NCBI RefSeq assembly: GCF_000708205.1
Contig: NW_014575563.1
Location: 1,874,068-1,938,067, forward strand
Reading direction: 5' to 3'
DNA length: 64,000 bases
Source of the DNA: Mixia osmundae IAM 14324
Lineage: Eukaryota > Basidiomycota > Mixiomycetes > Mixiales > Mixiaceae
Positions 47,185 to 59,473 of the stretch are shown here, in pieces. Below the pieces are notes generated by a model that was given only the letters and a program-made list of their open reading frames with translations, made no database searches and was not told where the DNA came from. Position numbers and translations under genes: made by a program. The stretch's first letter is position 1; every line of letters begins with the position of its first letter.

Positions 47185-48001
47185 TCATACAGCGGACTGC
47201 CGCGCGCCGGTCAGGCGATCTGTGACTTGCCGTACATAGGGCAGCGATAAGAAGTGCCCAATGACGGGCAGTTGCCTCAGGAAAGTCAGAACGACCGGGA
47301 AAAAGTCCCTGAAAGTCATGATGAGCTCGGTGAGGATAGTAGAGGGGGGCAAAAGACTGACCCAAACAGATTGAGGAAGCCGAATGCTTCGATGAGCATG
47401 CCCCAAAACGGATACTTGCAAAAGACAAGTACGATGCCGCCAAGGAAACAGATTGTGCCTCTGATCTTTTGCCGCCGCGCGAAAAACGCAAAGGTCTATA
47501 GATCGCTCGTGAGCTGCAACCAGACGCTTCGACTCAGGCGTGCATACCTTCCTGGGGCCAATGACGAGCGTGATGCCACTCAGAAAGAGTATCTGCCGGA
47601 TGAAACAGGGTCAGCATTGATCGGCTGTCGCACTGGACGTGTCGTACATCTCCCAGCGCTAATAAGGCTGCGTCGAAGAAGGTGATGACGCCCAGGAAGA
47701 GGAAGAGCATGCCAAATGACGTGATGCCCACGCCGATTTCTGTGCGCCAAGCTCTCGTGAGTTATTCGCTCGGGATATGTGATGGACTGGGTCGTGCAAG
47801 ACAGTCGCCATGACCACGAGCATGGCCGAGAACATGCAGCACCGACTGGCAAACCGGCGGTGACTGCAAGGGCGCACGCGACCGAGCAGCTCGAGCAGAC
47901 CAGTCGACGCGAATGCGCGTTTCCCGAGACACAGCCGGAGGGAACTGTCGGACTGTCGGACAGGAGACTGTCTACTCACTTTGTAGGTCTGTGAGCCACA
48001 T
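47185..48001 (-). CDS. GOT1: Golgi transport protein 1 (Got1)
   Basis: A small four-span membrane protein of ER-Golgi vesicle traffic. Exon 1 is MWLTDLQK (start 48001) with a GTGAGT donor. Further exons give GVGITSFGMLFLFLGVITFF and ALLALGD, a GPRKT segment, FAFFARRQKIRGTICFLGGI with VLVFCKYPFWGMLIEAFGF, then DFFPVVLTFLRQLPVIGHFL and LSLPYVRQVTDRL. These match Got1/GOLT1 closely in order and membrane segments. Five or six exons, with introns of about 50 bp. Its start faces the OSH gene 618 bp away. Confidence 0.9.
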
Positions 48002-48619
48002 GATGGCTGTCTAAGCAGTGCCAAGCACGGCAGGCTCGTCTATCGACGTGGCTTTGCGCCGCTGATTCGTTCGGCTGTTGCACGAGGTGCTGAGCGGCAG
48101 ACGAGCTATGAGTGACCAGGGAGGGTCTGTATCAGCTGGGCTGTCTATTGCCTCTGCGTTGCTCGTGTGAGACTAGTTGACATTCCCTGACACGCCGCCG
48201 CTCGAGCGCTCTCGAGTTTCCGACGGAAAGGGCGCGCGCCTTTTGTTCGTTCGGGCAACTGCGAATCACTGACGGCCTCAAGATTGCACGAGCGTATCCA
48301 AGGCGTGGCAGCTCTCGTCGAACAGTCTGCCGACGTGCTAGAGTGTCGAGCGAGGCAGCAAGGCGCACGCAGCTTGACTGACAGACTGCATCGGGGCGTG
48401 TACCGCACCAGCATTCAAAGGCACGTTTGAGCCTTGAACGCTCGTCCATTGGCCGGGTAGTGCTGTCCAGCCTCGGGACCTACTACACAGATTGTGCTCG
48501 GGCAATCCGCATTCGGTTGTTGCCGCAGAACTAAGTAGCAGAGCACGTACGCATTGACGTCAGTGTGCTTCACGTAGCCCGCACGAGCTCGCTCGCGGCG
48601 AACAACAGACTTCCACATC
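48002..48619. promoter_or_regulatory. Divergent promoter region, GOT1 / oxysterol-binding protein
   Basis: A 618-bp gap between two divergent start codons, one of the two longest in the window. Reverse frames 48132-48449 and 48415-48888 show no family similarity; the latter is antisense to the OSH first exon. It probably holds both promoters and 5' leaders. Confidence 0.4.
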
Positions 48620-50674
48620 ATGCCTTCCTCGAGGACGGCGTCTATCAAGTCCGGCCACTCATCACATGCAGCCGCATCGAGCTCCTCACAAGCCACTTCA
48701 ATGAGCGATGCGCCCGCCAGCCTCAAAGAATCGCCTGAATCGGAGCCTCTGCCAGACGATGTGGTCAACCAGTCAGAGTCCTCCAAGCTCAAGCAGCTCT
48801 TTGGCATCCTCAAGAAGTCCCTAGGCGTCAAGGACTTGGCCGCCATGCGATTCTCTCTCCCTGCCAATCTCATTGAGCCCATGCCCAATCTGAGCTACTG
48901 GACTTATCTCGACCGGCCTGACATCTATCTCGCCATGGGTCAAGAAGGTCAGGATGCTGTCGAACGCATGCTTGCTGTCGTCCGCTTCACATGTAAGTCT
49001 CTCGTCCGTAGTGCTTCCGCCTCTCGAGCTCATCCGGCGCGCCAGTCTGTATGCAGACCAAGTTTGTACACGGCCGCGTCGTCAAACCCTACAACTCTGT
49101 GTACGTCTTTCTTGCTCATTACATAGCGTTCACTTACGAAGTTACAGCCTCGGCGAGCATTTCCGCTCCCACTGGGACGTCTCACCCGCCACCGTCAAAG
49201 CAGGCGAGCTGGAGGTTCACGAGTTTCAGTATCACGAGCCCTTTGGCGGTGCTTCAGGTGATGGCACCGCCTCCGAAGACGAAGAGGCTACAGGCTCCGA
49301 TGATGAGCAATTCGAGGAAGCTACCGAATCCCCTTTGGTCGATCGAATGGACGCAATGAAGATCTCGAAACAATCGCACCAGGAAGCGGACACAAAGAGC
49401 CTGAGAAGCGTCAAGACGCCCGCCGGCAAGATCAAGCACCGCCCCAGCTTTGACAATTCTTACTTTGAATATATCCCCGTCAATCCACCCAAGGCTTCAG
49501 CTTCGAGCCAGTTCCAAGAGCGCGACGGCGCACAGGAGAGTCGCTCGAACAAGCCCAATCTGCATCGCATCGCTTTCCTCAACGAACAGTGTTCGCATCA
49601 TCCGCCAATTTCGACCTTTTGGTGCGAATCCCAGCCGAAAGGCGCGACAGATGGCGTCGGCAAGGTGCTCTCATACGGCAACGATCACCTCAGTGCAAAA
49701 TTCACGGGCACGAGTGAGTGATTATCATCAGACCGATGCTGGTCCTGAACAGTACATGGCAGGCGTCAAAGTGTATGCGGGCAACGTCAACAAGGGCGTC
49801 TTTGTCAAATTGCCCGGCTATGGCGAGGAGTATCAGGTAGGCTTCTCGTGATACTGCCAGTCTCGAAGCGTCTGACCGGCACGCATAGATAACGCATCCA
49901 ACCGCACTCATCACCGGCTTTCTTCGAGGCGCCCCGGCCATCCTTCTGGCCGATCAGACTTACATCACTTGCACGAACGAGAGCAAGTCTGGCAAGCAGC
50001 TCAGAACCCTGCTAGCCTACGTGGACGAGGTCAGGCTAATCGCGCCTTGAGCGTCTGACACGAGCTCAATCTTCGATTGGCATTGACAGTCATGGCTCGG
50101 CAAGGCAAAGTATGCTGTAGAAGGTGTCATCTATGAATGCGAAGAAGGGAGGGAACAGTACGATAAAATCAAGAGGGTGCCAGATAAGGATGTCCTCGCT
50201 CGGATCGAGGGCAGCTGGCGTGGCGCACTCAGATACAAGCTCACCTCGTCGGGAGATGTCCGTGCTCCTGATCAGCTAGGCTTGCGCACCTGACAGTCAA
50301 GCCTTGCAGGACTGGAAAATGCTAATAGACGTATCGAAGCTGCCGCCGCTGCCCAAGACGGTAAGAAGTATGAACCAGCAAGAGCCGGACGAGAGCCACC
50401 GCTTTTGGAATGAAGTCACCATCGCGCTGAAAGCGAAGGATTTTACCAAAGGCAACAGCATCAAGCAGAGGATCGAGCAAGCCCAGCGGGACAAGGCCGC
50501 CGAACTAGAGAAGCAAGGCAAAGAGTATGTTAGGGTGCGCTTGAAGAAGCTATTGCTCATGCGCTCAGCAGACACGAGCCGGTCTTCTTCGAGAAGGACA
50601 TCTCTTCGGGGAAGCCTGTGCTGTCTTCAGCCGGTAGAGCAGCCATCTCGATCGAGCTCAGAGAGCCCGTGTAA
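48620..50674 (+). CDS. Oxysterol-binding protein-related lipid transfer protein (Osh type)
   Basis: A short ORP consisting essentially of the lipid-binding ORD domain, which carries sterol or PI4P/PS between membranes. After a Ser-rich N-terminus come KLKQLFGILKKSLGVKDLAA, PMPNLSYWTYLDRPDIYL and KPYNSVLGEHFRSHW (split by an intron). An acidic insertion follows, then the signature EQCSHHPPISTFWCE, GNVNKGVFVKLPGYGEEYQI, KAKYAVEGVIYECEEG, ALQDWKMLIDVSKLPPLPKT and HRFWNEVTIALKAKDF. The last exon is EHEPVFFEKDISSGKPVLSS to stop 50674. The canonical EQVSHHPP motif has Cys in place of Val. No PH or ankyrin domain is visible. About eight exons. Confidence 0.9.
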
Positions 50675-50925
50675 CGTGTCAGGATACTATCGCAGAATCA
50701 AGTGTACGTTAGCCGAGAGACTTAATGCACCAACATGTCGCGCGCATGAGTCCGAATTTCCACCGAAAAGGACCTTGCATCGTGTGGTGATGATATGTAC
50801 ATGCTTTGTCGTTCTTGGACCCATCCCGATAGCCCATGTGCTGATTTGCTACGCTGTCTAGAGCCGAATGACAGACCTTTGAGCGTGCATGAAGGAGTCT
50901 CTGTCAAGTGGCACGGAGGGTACGT

Positions 50926-52512
<1,587 letters not shown>

Positions 52513-53155
52513 GATGAACGCGTTCGAAGTGACGATCGACACGTATCACGAGAATCTCTGGTCAGACACGGTTTGTACGGCCAAGTCGAGAGATGGCAGC
52601 CGGGACCGCGTGATTTGGGATAAGCAACAGCGGCGGGTGAGGTCAGACCGTTGTTACGTCCTTGAGCTGAGCAGATCGAGCACGTGAAGCCTCGCTGTGA
52701 TTGGCTCTGGAGGAGATGCAGAGGACTGAAGGGTCGATGTACGAGGATCGAAAGCAGCCGGAGTTTTGACAGACCAGCCCACTCAGATCAGCCCGAACAC
52801 CGTTCCTCTGCTCTGTTCTGCTCGCGTTTGATGGATGCTCAGTTCGAGCTGGACACCGCTATAGCCTCTGTCGGCTTGTGACGCGGACCTGTGAAGGATG
52901 TAGACGGCCTGGGTCGGTCGGTCGCCTTGCCTGCCTTCCCTCGTGTTCTGTCGCTCTTCGATTGTCGAATTCGCGATCTTTTTAACCCAAACTGTCTCGG
53001 GGAGATCGTCAAAAGGGCATCATCCACTGTGCTTCGAATCCGACAGTCTTGTCAAGACTGGCTGCGACGCCATCGCATTCGGGCGACAGCAGACGCCAGG
53101 ACTCTGCCTGTTGACTGCGCAGCTTGGGTCGTCTCCTCTGAACGCATACGCAAAG
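52513..53155. promoter_or_regulatory. Divergent promoter region, HOG1 / TMA46
   Basis: A 643-bp gap between the start codons of HOG1 and the DFRP1/TMA46 gene, the longest divergent gap here. Frames inside (for example 52463-52687) are without family similarity. Long 5' leaders are likely, consistent with the tiny first coding exon of HOG1. Confidence 0.4.
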
Positions 53156-54677
53156 ATGCCGCCCAAGAAAGCGCAACCGAAGCCTGCAGCTTCAAGCAAG
53201 GTTGCAGTAGACAAGGTACATTCCCCTCTGTTCTCCTCCCTCTCTCGCTCTCAGCGTACATCGTCTGCACCGCAACGGGTGGATCGCTGCACTGTCAAGT
53301 CTCGACAAAGCGCTCTGCTCGCGTCACACGAGCTCATCTGCAAAAGAGCTGCTATGCGAGCTTCGCCTAACTTCATCCTGCGCATCGTATTGCTACATGA
53401 CAGCGCAGAGCTGACCGATCGATTCGGTATGCTAGTCTTTCGGCATGAAGAACAAAAAAGGTGGCAAAGGTCAAAAGACGATCGCGACCTTGCAACAGCA
53501 ACAAGCTCAAGCGGGCAAGAACAAAGATGATGTACGTCCCCCCTTCTGCCCGATCCCCAGCACAAAGCTGAGCGCATTGCGAGCTGTAGAAAGCAAAGGA
53601 ACGCGCGCGAGAGCTCGAAGCGCAACGGAAATTGCAAGAACAGAAGCGGCAAGCGGAAATGGCAGAGCTGTTCAAGCCCGTCCAGGTTGCTCAAAAGGTA
53701 CCCTTTGGCGTCGGTACGTACCTGCACAATCCTTTCCAGCTTTCGAGGCTGATGCGCGCACCTGCAGATCCGAAAACGATTCTCTGTAGTTACTTCAAGG
53801 CGGGCCATTGCGAAAAGGGGAACAAGTGCAAGTTCTCACACGATCCGAACATCGAACGCAAGGCGGAGAAGAAAGATCTGTACACCGATGTACGAGATAA
53901 GGATGAGACGATGGAGAATTGGGACGAGGAGAAACTGCGAGAAGTCGTCATGAGCAAGCATGGCAATCTCAAGACAACGACAGGTACGACTGCAGGGCTC
54001 ATCAGCCCGTAACAACGCTCATGAAGTCTCCGACGTTGGACAGACATCGTCTGCAAGCATTTCATCGATGCGATCGAAGAGGCAAAATATGGATTCTTCT
54101 GGCAATGTCCCTCGGGCGACGACTGCAAGTGAGTCGTGTCCTCGCTTCTCGTGCGACCTGTGTGCTTATTGTCCCGACAGGTACCGACATGCGCTACCGC
54201 CCGGCTTCGTATTGAAATCTCAACGGAAGAAAGACGAAGAAGACGAAAAGAAACAAGAGATTTCGCTGGAAGAGTTCTTAGAAGTCGAGGTGGGGTCACA
54301 TGAATCAAAGCTTTCCACACAGCTGATGCTCGAATCCGTGTCCACAGCGGCACAAGATCAAAGGCGAGCTGACACCAGTGACGGCGGATTCTTTCGCAGA
54401 ATGGAAGAAGAACCGGATGAATCAGAAGGACGCAGAAGCCGATTTGATACGAAAGACGAAACAAGCCACCGCGTCTGCGGGCAGGACGACGGGTATGTCG
54501 GGCAGAGACCTCTTCGAGCTGTCACCGCTCCACTACGAAGATTCGGACGAGGAGGACGACGGGGAAGACTTTGATCTGGCCCGGTACAGACGAGAGACAG
54601 AGGACGAACGAGATCGAGCTGAGAAGGCAAGGATAGAAGCGCTGGGCGGGTCGGTCGCGAGCATCCATATCACCTAG
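53156..54677 (+). CDS. TMA46: CCCH zinc-finger DRG family regulator (DFRP1/ZC3H15/Tma46)
   Basis: A ribosome-associated partner that stabilises the DRG1/Rbg1 GTPase. It starts [20 protein letters not shown]. Small exons follow ([19 protein letters not shown], then [18 protein letters not shown]), leading to the first CCCH finger [38 protein letters not shown] comes next, then after an intron the second finger [20 protein letters not shown] with [15 protein letters not shown]. The C-terminal DFRP domain has [29 protein letters not shown] and [20 protein letters not shown]. All family parts are present in order. About seven exons. Confidence 0.92.
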
Positions 54678-54791
54678 CGCCTGCATCAGGACGAGGCTTC
54701 CCAAAGTGCTTGGGGCTTCGATCGTGATGGCTCTTTGTTGGCATTGTAACAACCTTTGCATGCAGTCTTACAACATCATGACAGGACAGAC

Positions 54792-55891
54792 TCAATTGGG
54801 CGAAGTGTCTGCGTTGGGCAGAGCGATGCGCGAGGAAGGCCTCGCACGCAGCGAGCGCCAGGATGGGCTGGCAGAAGCGAACATGGCCTCTGAGGGTCGA
54901 CTGGTGATCGATAGACTGTGACATCGCCGAGGTGGCAGATCGATGATATCGTCTGGATCATCGTCACTCGACAATCCTTCGGCGTCGTACACATCGATCG
55001 CCTCCTCTTGCCCGTCGCTCAACCGAGCTTCCTCATCTCCTCGATCAAAAGCATGATCTATGTCCACAGTGATCTCTTCTGCCTCCGGAAGGGCCTGTAT
55101 CGTGCCATAGTCAACTCGGACAAACCGATCCTCCCAAACCGATCCTCTCAATTTGCGCCAGAGTCTCTTTCTGACCGGCATCCTTGGCGTACCTCGCTCG
55201 TCACATTCGACTTCTACCTCTGACTCGTCGGCATCGAGCTCGCGATAGCTGACCTTGCTGAGGACCGTCGTGCGAGGTCTGACGCCCACGACCATCACAA
55301 AGGCGACCCAGTGGAGTACTGCGAAACCGAGCTGGGAGAGCAGGTAGACCGTGAGCGCAGGGGGCATCTTGGCCGAGTCAGTGCCATCGGCAGTATGACC
55401 CGGAAAGAGGTAGATGCGATCTTGGACAAGCATATTGAGCTCGAAAAGGAAGACGAGCGCAGTACCCTGACCGACGCGTCAGAGTCAGCTCGCGTTCTCT
55501 GCGTTGCTCAGGTGTTGCTTGCCATCGAAAGGGCAGCAATGATCCATGACATGTTCCTGATGTGACTTGTAGATGTAGCGAAGAGGATGCCGCAGCAGCG
55601 GATGAGGCCCCAAGCGGGCAGGAGCCACATTGGCGCAGGTCTGACGAGATCTTGCTCGAGCAACAGTGCCGTCGTGGTGGTGGTATACACGAGATCGATT
55701 GTGGCCAGAAGGGGCAAGCAGTACCATGCTCGTGGGCGAGCGAGCGCTTGACCATTCGGGTCAGATTCCGCTGAGGCCTGAACGATAAGGAACCCGGACG
55801 AGAGCGAGTTTCTCCTCGAGCCTGGCTCGGGCGTCAGGAAGCCTTCCTGTCGGAGCGTCGACTTGCGTCGTTTGCCGTTGGGCTGACTCAT
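54792..55891 (-). CDS. Unknown four-span membrane protein with acidic tail
   Basis: I do not recognise a family. The start MSQPNGKRRKSTLRQEGFL is basic and is followed by four hydrophobic segments: WYCLPLLATIDLVYTTTTT, LLPAWGLIRCCGILFATSTS, SWIIAALSMGTALVFLFEL and YLLSQLGFAVLHWVAFVMVV. Then comes a soluble region (KVSYRELDADESEVEVECDE) and an acidic, Ser-rich tail. The two halves join only if the intron at 55467-55522 (56 bp) uses a GC donor (ATG|GCAAGC...GTCAG), which makes the third membrane segment continuous. The arrangement is reminiscent of the N-terminal TMD0 of ABCC transporters, but no ATPase follows. It diverges from the mitochondrial IF-3 gene, 74 bp apart. Confidence 0.65.
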
Positions 55892-55965
55892 GGCTGGCCT
55901 CCGCCTGCGCTTGCCGGCAGACACGCCTTTTATAGTCTCACACAAAAGCGCGACAGCAGGCCAGC

Positions 55966-56775
55966 ATGCAGATGCGCAGGACGACGGCGATGCTGCGACA
56001 ATGCCAGCTATGCCTCAGACTGGCAAGCACACGCCAGATTGCGCCAAGCGGGGTGCCAGTGTCTCGCTCAGCGGGCAGGAGAGGCTATGCCATCTCGTCA
56101 ATGATCACGCCTGGGGGTCCATCAAGCGCGACAAGGAGCAACAAGCGAGAGCCAGCGAAAGATGAAGCCATACGATCACGACTCGTCGTGCTCGTCGACC
56201 CTGTCTCGGGCTCGCTCCTCCCTCCTGCTCGCCTAGACGCCGTTCTGGCCTCCATGAACCGAAACACGCATTATATCGTCGATACCCAAGCTCGTTCGCC
56301 CGGCCCTGCGTCCGTCAGTATGCCTCTGCCTGTGAGGGATCAATCTGCAGGCTATCCCATTGTACGCATACGGTCGAAAGCAGAGGAAGTGCAGAAAGCA
56401 AGAGAGGAGTCGGAAAAGAGGAGAGCGAGGAAGAAGTTGGGTCTGTCGGCTACAGGCCAGTTGGAAGAGAAAGAAGTCCAACTCTCCTGGCATGTCACGC
56501 CTCACGATCTGAAGCACAAGCTGTCCGTGGCTGCGCGAACGCTTGCAAAGGGCGGCAGAACAATGGTCGAGCTCCAAGGCACGCGCGCCCAGCCTGCCCC
56601 TGTCGATCCTCAGGTCCGGAGGAGATTTGTCGATGCGGTCCAAGAGCAGCTCATCACCGCGACGACGGACGAGCTGAAGGCAACTGACCGCATCGCCTTG
56701 TCGAAATACAAAGATGATGCCGTACGCGGCTTCAGGACGACGCTGTATTTCCAAGGCCCCAAGCCGTCAAAGTAG
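55966..56775 (+). CDS. Mitochondrial translation initiation factor IF-3
   Basis: Uninterrupted 269-aa gene. The N-terminus (MQMRRTTAMLRQCQLCLRLA ... RRGYAISS) is a matrix presequence. The IF-3 N-domain reads YPIVRIRSKAEEVQKAREES. After a linker helix the C-domain shows KEVQLSWHVTPHDLKHKLSV and TLAKGGRTMVELQG, characteristic of fungal mitochondrial IF-3. It keeps ribosomal subunits apart during initiation of mitochondrial translation. It converges with ALKBH6 with only 19 bp between stop codons. A start six bases downstream (55972) is equally possible. Confidence 0.85.
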   Translation: MQMRRTTAMLRQCQLCLRLASTRQIAPSGVPVSRSAGRRGYAISSMITPGGPSSATRSNKREPAKDEAIRSRLVVLVDPVSGSLLPPARLDAVLASMNRNTHYIVDTQARSPGPASVSMPLPVRDQSAGYPIVRIRSKAEEVQKAREESEKRRARKKLGLSATGQLEEKEVQLSWHVTPHDLKHKLSVAARTLAKGGRTMVELQGTRAQPAPVDPQVRRRFVDAVQEQLITATTDELKATDRIALSKYKDDAVRGFRTTLYFQGPKPSK

Positions 56776-56794
56776 GCCTACGCGAGTCTGCATG

Positions 56795-57637
56795 TCAGAG
56801 CAGTCGCTTGACTTTGGGCACATGCCGCATCGTCAGCGAGACTCTGCGACGACGATCTACATCCTGGCTAGCAGGCAGTGCCGAGCTCGTCAAGCCAGCT
56901 CGAACGTTGGCGCATCGCTGGATTTGCTCTGCGCTGTCGACTTGCCGAGCGGCAATACCATGCAGACAAGCAGTATACGCTGCACCACTCAAGACGAGCA
57001 GCGACCGCCGCTCTGCGTAGATCGACATGATAGGATCCGGCAATATCGTCCTCGCCTCTTCGGTCGCCTGCCCTTCGTATTCGTACAGCTCGAGTATCGT
57101 GCCAGAGCCGAGCGAGAGAGTGCAGACGACAGGATGATAGGCATCACCGTCTTCGTGCGCAGCGATGCCTTGGCCGGGCAGGTATTCGTTCAAGAGCACA
57201 TGGTTCGGTCGGCTTGTCTTGCAAGTATCGTATAATCCGAGTTGGGCGATCTTGTCGAGTATGTGAGGGTAGCTGGCTTGCATGAACGGAGGCATCGCCA
57301 CGGGCACGAGCGTAGATGTCCTTGGCAGTATCGTCCCTCCTGTTCGTGCGTCCTCTCAGACCTGATCATTCTGCAAGGCGTGTGGGCTGAGCGCACCAAA
57401 GTACATCGATCGACGCCCGTTGAGATCTTTCCATCCTGCGCATGTCCCCCTGTCCCTATAGATCCGCTGACCGGCAGCTGAATCGAGTTCGACCCCGCCA
57501 ATCTCTTCAATCTTGCTGAGCAGATGAGCTTCGTCTGCGATGGAAATGAAGTCCGGCAGGTACGACAGGCCTTCTACTGGTCCAGGAACGGCGCTGAGCA
57601 TGACATTGCAAGCGGCAGATGACGACGCACTTTGCAC
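56795..57637 (-). CDS. AlkB-family dioxygenase, ALKBH6-like
   Basis: A predicted Fe(II)/2-oxoglutarate dioxygenase of the AlkB superfamily. Exon 1 has VEGLSYLPDFISIADEAHLL and GWKDLNGRRSMYFG. After one intron come GTILPRTSTLVPVAMPPFMQ, then NHVLLNEYLPGQGIAAHEDG (the HxD iron ligands), HPVVCTLSLGSGTILELYEY, LLVLSGAAYTACLHGIAA (distal His) and RVSLTMRHVPKV (2-oxoglutarate Arg). All metal and cofactor ligands seem present. The order and spacing fit ALKBH6; its substrate is not settled. Start is Met 57637; a Met 36 bases in is an alternative. Only 28 bp separate it from the start of divergent GNA1. Confidence 0.87.
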
Positions 57638-57665
57638 TTGACGCGTCGCTCTCCGCGTTCACTCG

Positions 57666-58317
57666 ATGCAGTCGCGCCAGGACGAGATGGCATTCGATGC
57701 TCACGACTGGCTCGACAGCATCCAATCGGATCTCAAGCAAGGCTACATCGTATGCTCACCGTCACCCTTCTGCCCGGCGTCCCAGCTGAGTTCCCCGAGC
57801 AGATCCGCCCACTTGCACGCGATGACTACTCCAAAGGCCATCTCGACGTCCTCACCGTGCTCACCCAGGCTCCCGATCCCGGTCAGGCCGCCTGGCAATC
57901 GCGATTCGATGAGATGCACACTGCCCAGCCGGCAGCGTACTACCCTCTCGTTGTAGCGACAGAACACAAGATCATGGCAGTCGGCACGCTCATCGTCGAA
58001 CGCAAGTTCCTCAGGGGGCTGGGCTTGGTCGGACACATTGAGGATATCGCAGTCTCGAAGGAAGCACAGGGACAGTCTCTGGGCAAGAAGATCATCCTCG
58101 CTTTGACAGCGATTGGCGAAAAGGTGGGTTGCTACAAAGTCATCCTCGATTGCAACAAGGACAACATCCGTGAGTCTCTTGTTCAGATTGCGCTGCAGGA
58201 GACTGATATCACGGCACAGCGTTCTACGAAAAATGCGGGTATGTCCACAAAGAGTACGAGATGGTACGCTACACGCCAGAAGAGGTGCTCAAAGCTGCCA
58301 GATCAGCCTCTTCGTAG
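57666..58317 (+). CDS. GNA1: Glucosamine-6-phosphate N-acetyltransferase
   Basis: This enzyme makes N-acetylglucosamine-6-phosphate for chitin, GPI anchors and N-glycans. Exon 1 encodes MQSRQDEMAFDAHDWLDSIQ and ends DLKQGYI. The 53-bp intron 57750-57802 (GTATGC...GCAG) joins it to IRPLARDDYSKGHLDVLTVL, matching the family GYxIRPLxxDDY block. The GNAT core follows: VVATEHKIMAVGTLIVERKF, GLVGHIEDIAVSKEAQGQSL and GCYKVILDCNKDNI, then across a second intron PFYEKCGYVHKEYEMVRY. The Q/RxxGxG-type CoA loop reads QGQSLGKK, with Ser at one Gly position. It shares a very short bidirectional promoter with ALKBH6. Confidence 0.92.
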
Positions 58318-58393
58318 CCTCACGTGTCACAGCTTGTTGTTGTCAACACATCCTGCAGCTTACATACAAACACAGACATCTGACTGACTGCAC

Positions 58394-59355
58394 TCATTCG
58401 CCCTTGTACTGCGGTTTTCGTTTCTCTGCAAAAGCGGCCAACCCCTCGCGTCGGTCCTGGCTCGCCAGGCAGCGATTGTAACATTCTCGCTCAAAGTCGA
58501 GTCCTGCTTCCCTGTCAAGACGAAGCATCAGCCTAGCCATGCCAAGAGTTGTTCGACAAGCTTGCATGCTCATTGAGGTCCCGCGTGTGATTGCCATCTT
58601 GGCAGCACCGAGCGCGATCGGTCCATTCGGCGTCATCTCCTTCGCCATCTCTACCGCTTTCTCTGTTGCTGTCTGATCATGCGCGCTCACTCGGTCGACG
58701 ATCCCCACGCGGAGTGCTTCTTGAGCACTGAGCAGTCTCGACGTGAAGATGAGGTCTTTCGCCCTGGCCAAGCCTACCAACCTCGCCAATCGCTGCGTGC
58801 CCCCCGCTCCTGGTATGATGGCTCTGCTCGTCTCTGGCAATCCGATCTTGCTCACTGAAGCAGATGCAACGCGTAGATCGCAAGCAAGCGCGAGTTCCAA
58901 GCCGCCACCGAGAGCAGGGCCCTCGATGGCTGCCAGCGTCGGCATCGGTAGATCCTCCAGCGCGGTCAAGGCCGCGCGTAGATCGAAGAGAAACTGATTG
59001 ACTTGGGTCTGTGTCATCGTGCGACGCTCTTTGAGGTCTGCGCCGCTGCAGAACGTATAGGGAACGGCCGAGTTGAGGATCAGCACGCGTGTTCGCCTGC
59101 TGGAACATGAGCCTAGCACGACGGGTACCAGGCATAGGCTTGCCCGTCAAAGCGGATCGTGTGCAAGTGCTCGCGCAGTCCGTCTAGCATCATTCTCGAG
59201 ATGGCGTTGCGTGTTTCCGCTCGGTCGAGGGTGAGCAAGGTGATTCCTTCATCTTTGCCGTACTGGACGCTTGTGGGCGGTCTCGTACTGAGCGGACGAG
59301 CGGCGCCGATCTCGCCGACAAGTCGATGAGCTGCTCTAGCAGCCGGTCTGAGCAT
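58394..59355 (-). CDS. Mitochondrial enoyl-CoA hydratase, AUH (methylglutaconyl-CoA hydratase) type
   Basis: A crotonase-fold enzyme, probably in leucine degradation. Exon 1 gives a presequence (MLRPAARAAHRLVGEIGAAR) and GITLLTLDRAETRNAISRMM. Exon 2 continues with RVLILNSAVPYTFCSGADLK (oxyanion-hole region), MPTLAAIEGPALGGGLELAL and SKIGLPETSRAIIPGAGGTQ, which contains the catalytic Glu region, then LVGLARAKDLIFTSRLLSA. The C-terminus is EGLAAFAEKRKPQYKGE. The specific GLPE-T---IPGAGGTQ-L block is that of AUH-like hydratases. Its start lies 118 bp from the divergent APC10 gene. Confidence 0.88.
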
Positions 59356-59473
59356 GCTTGGCCGTGTCGTGGAGCTCGTAGAAGGGGGCAGCTGCTCTCT
59401 TCCTGAGCAAGAGAACGCGCGTCGGCTGGAGCTATCGAAGCCAGGCTAGGGCGGCGCAGCTACACATCCGGCG

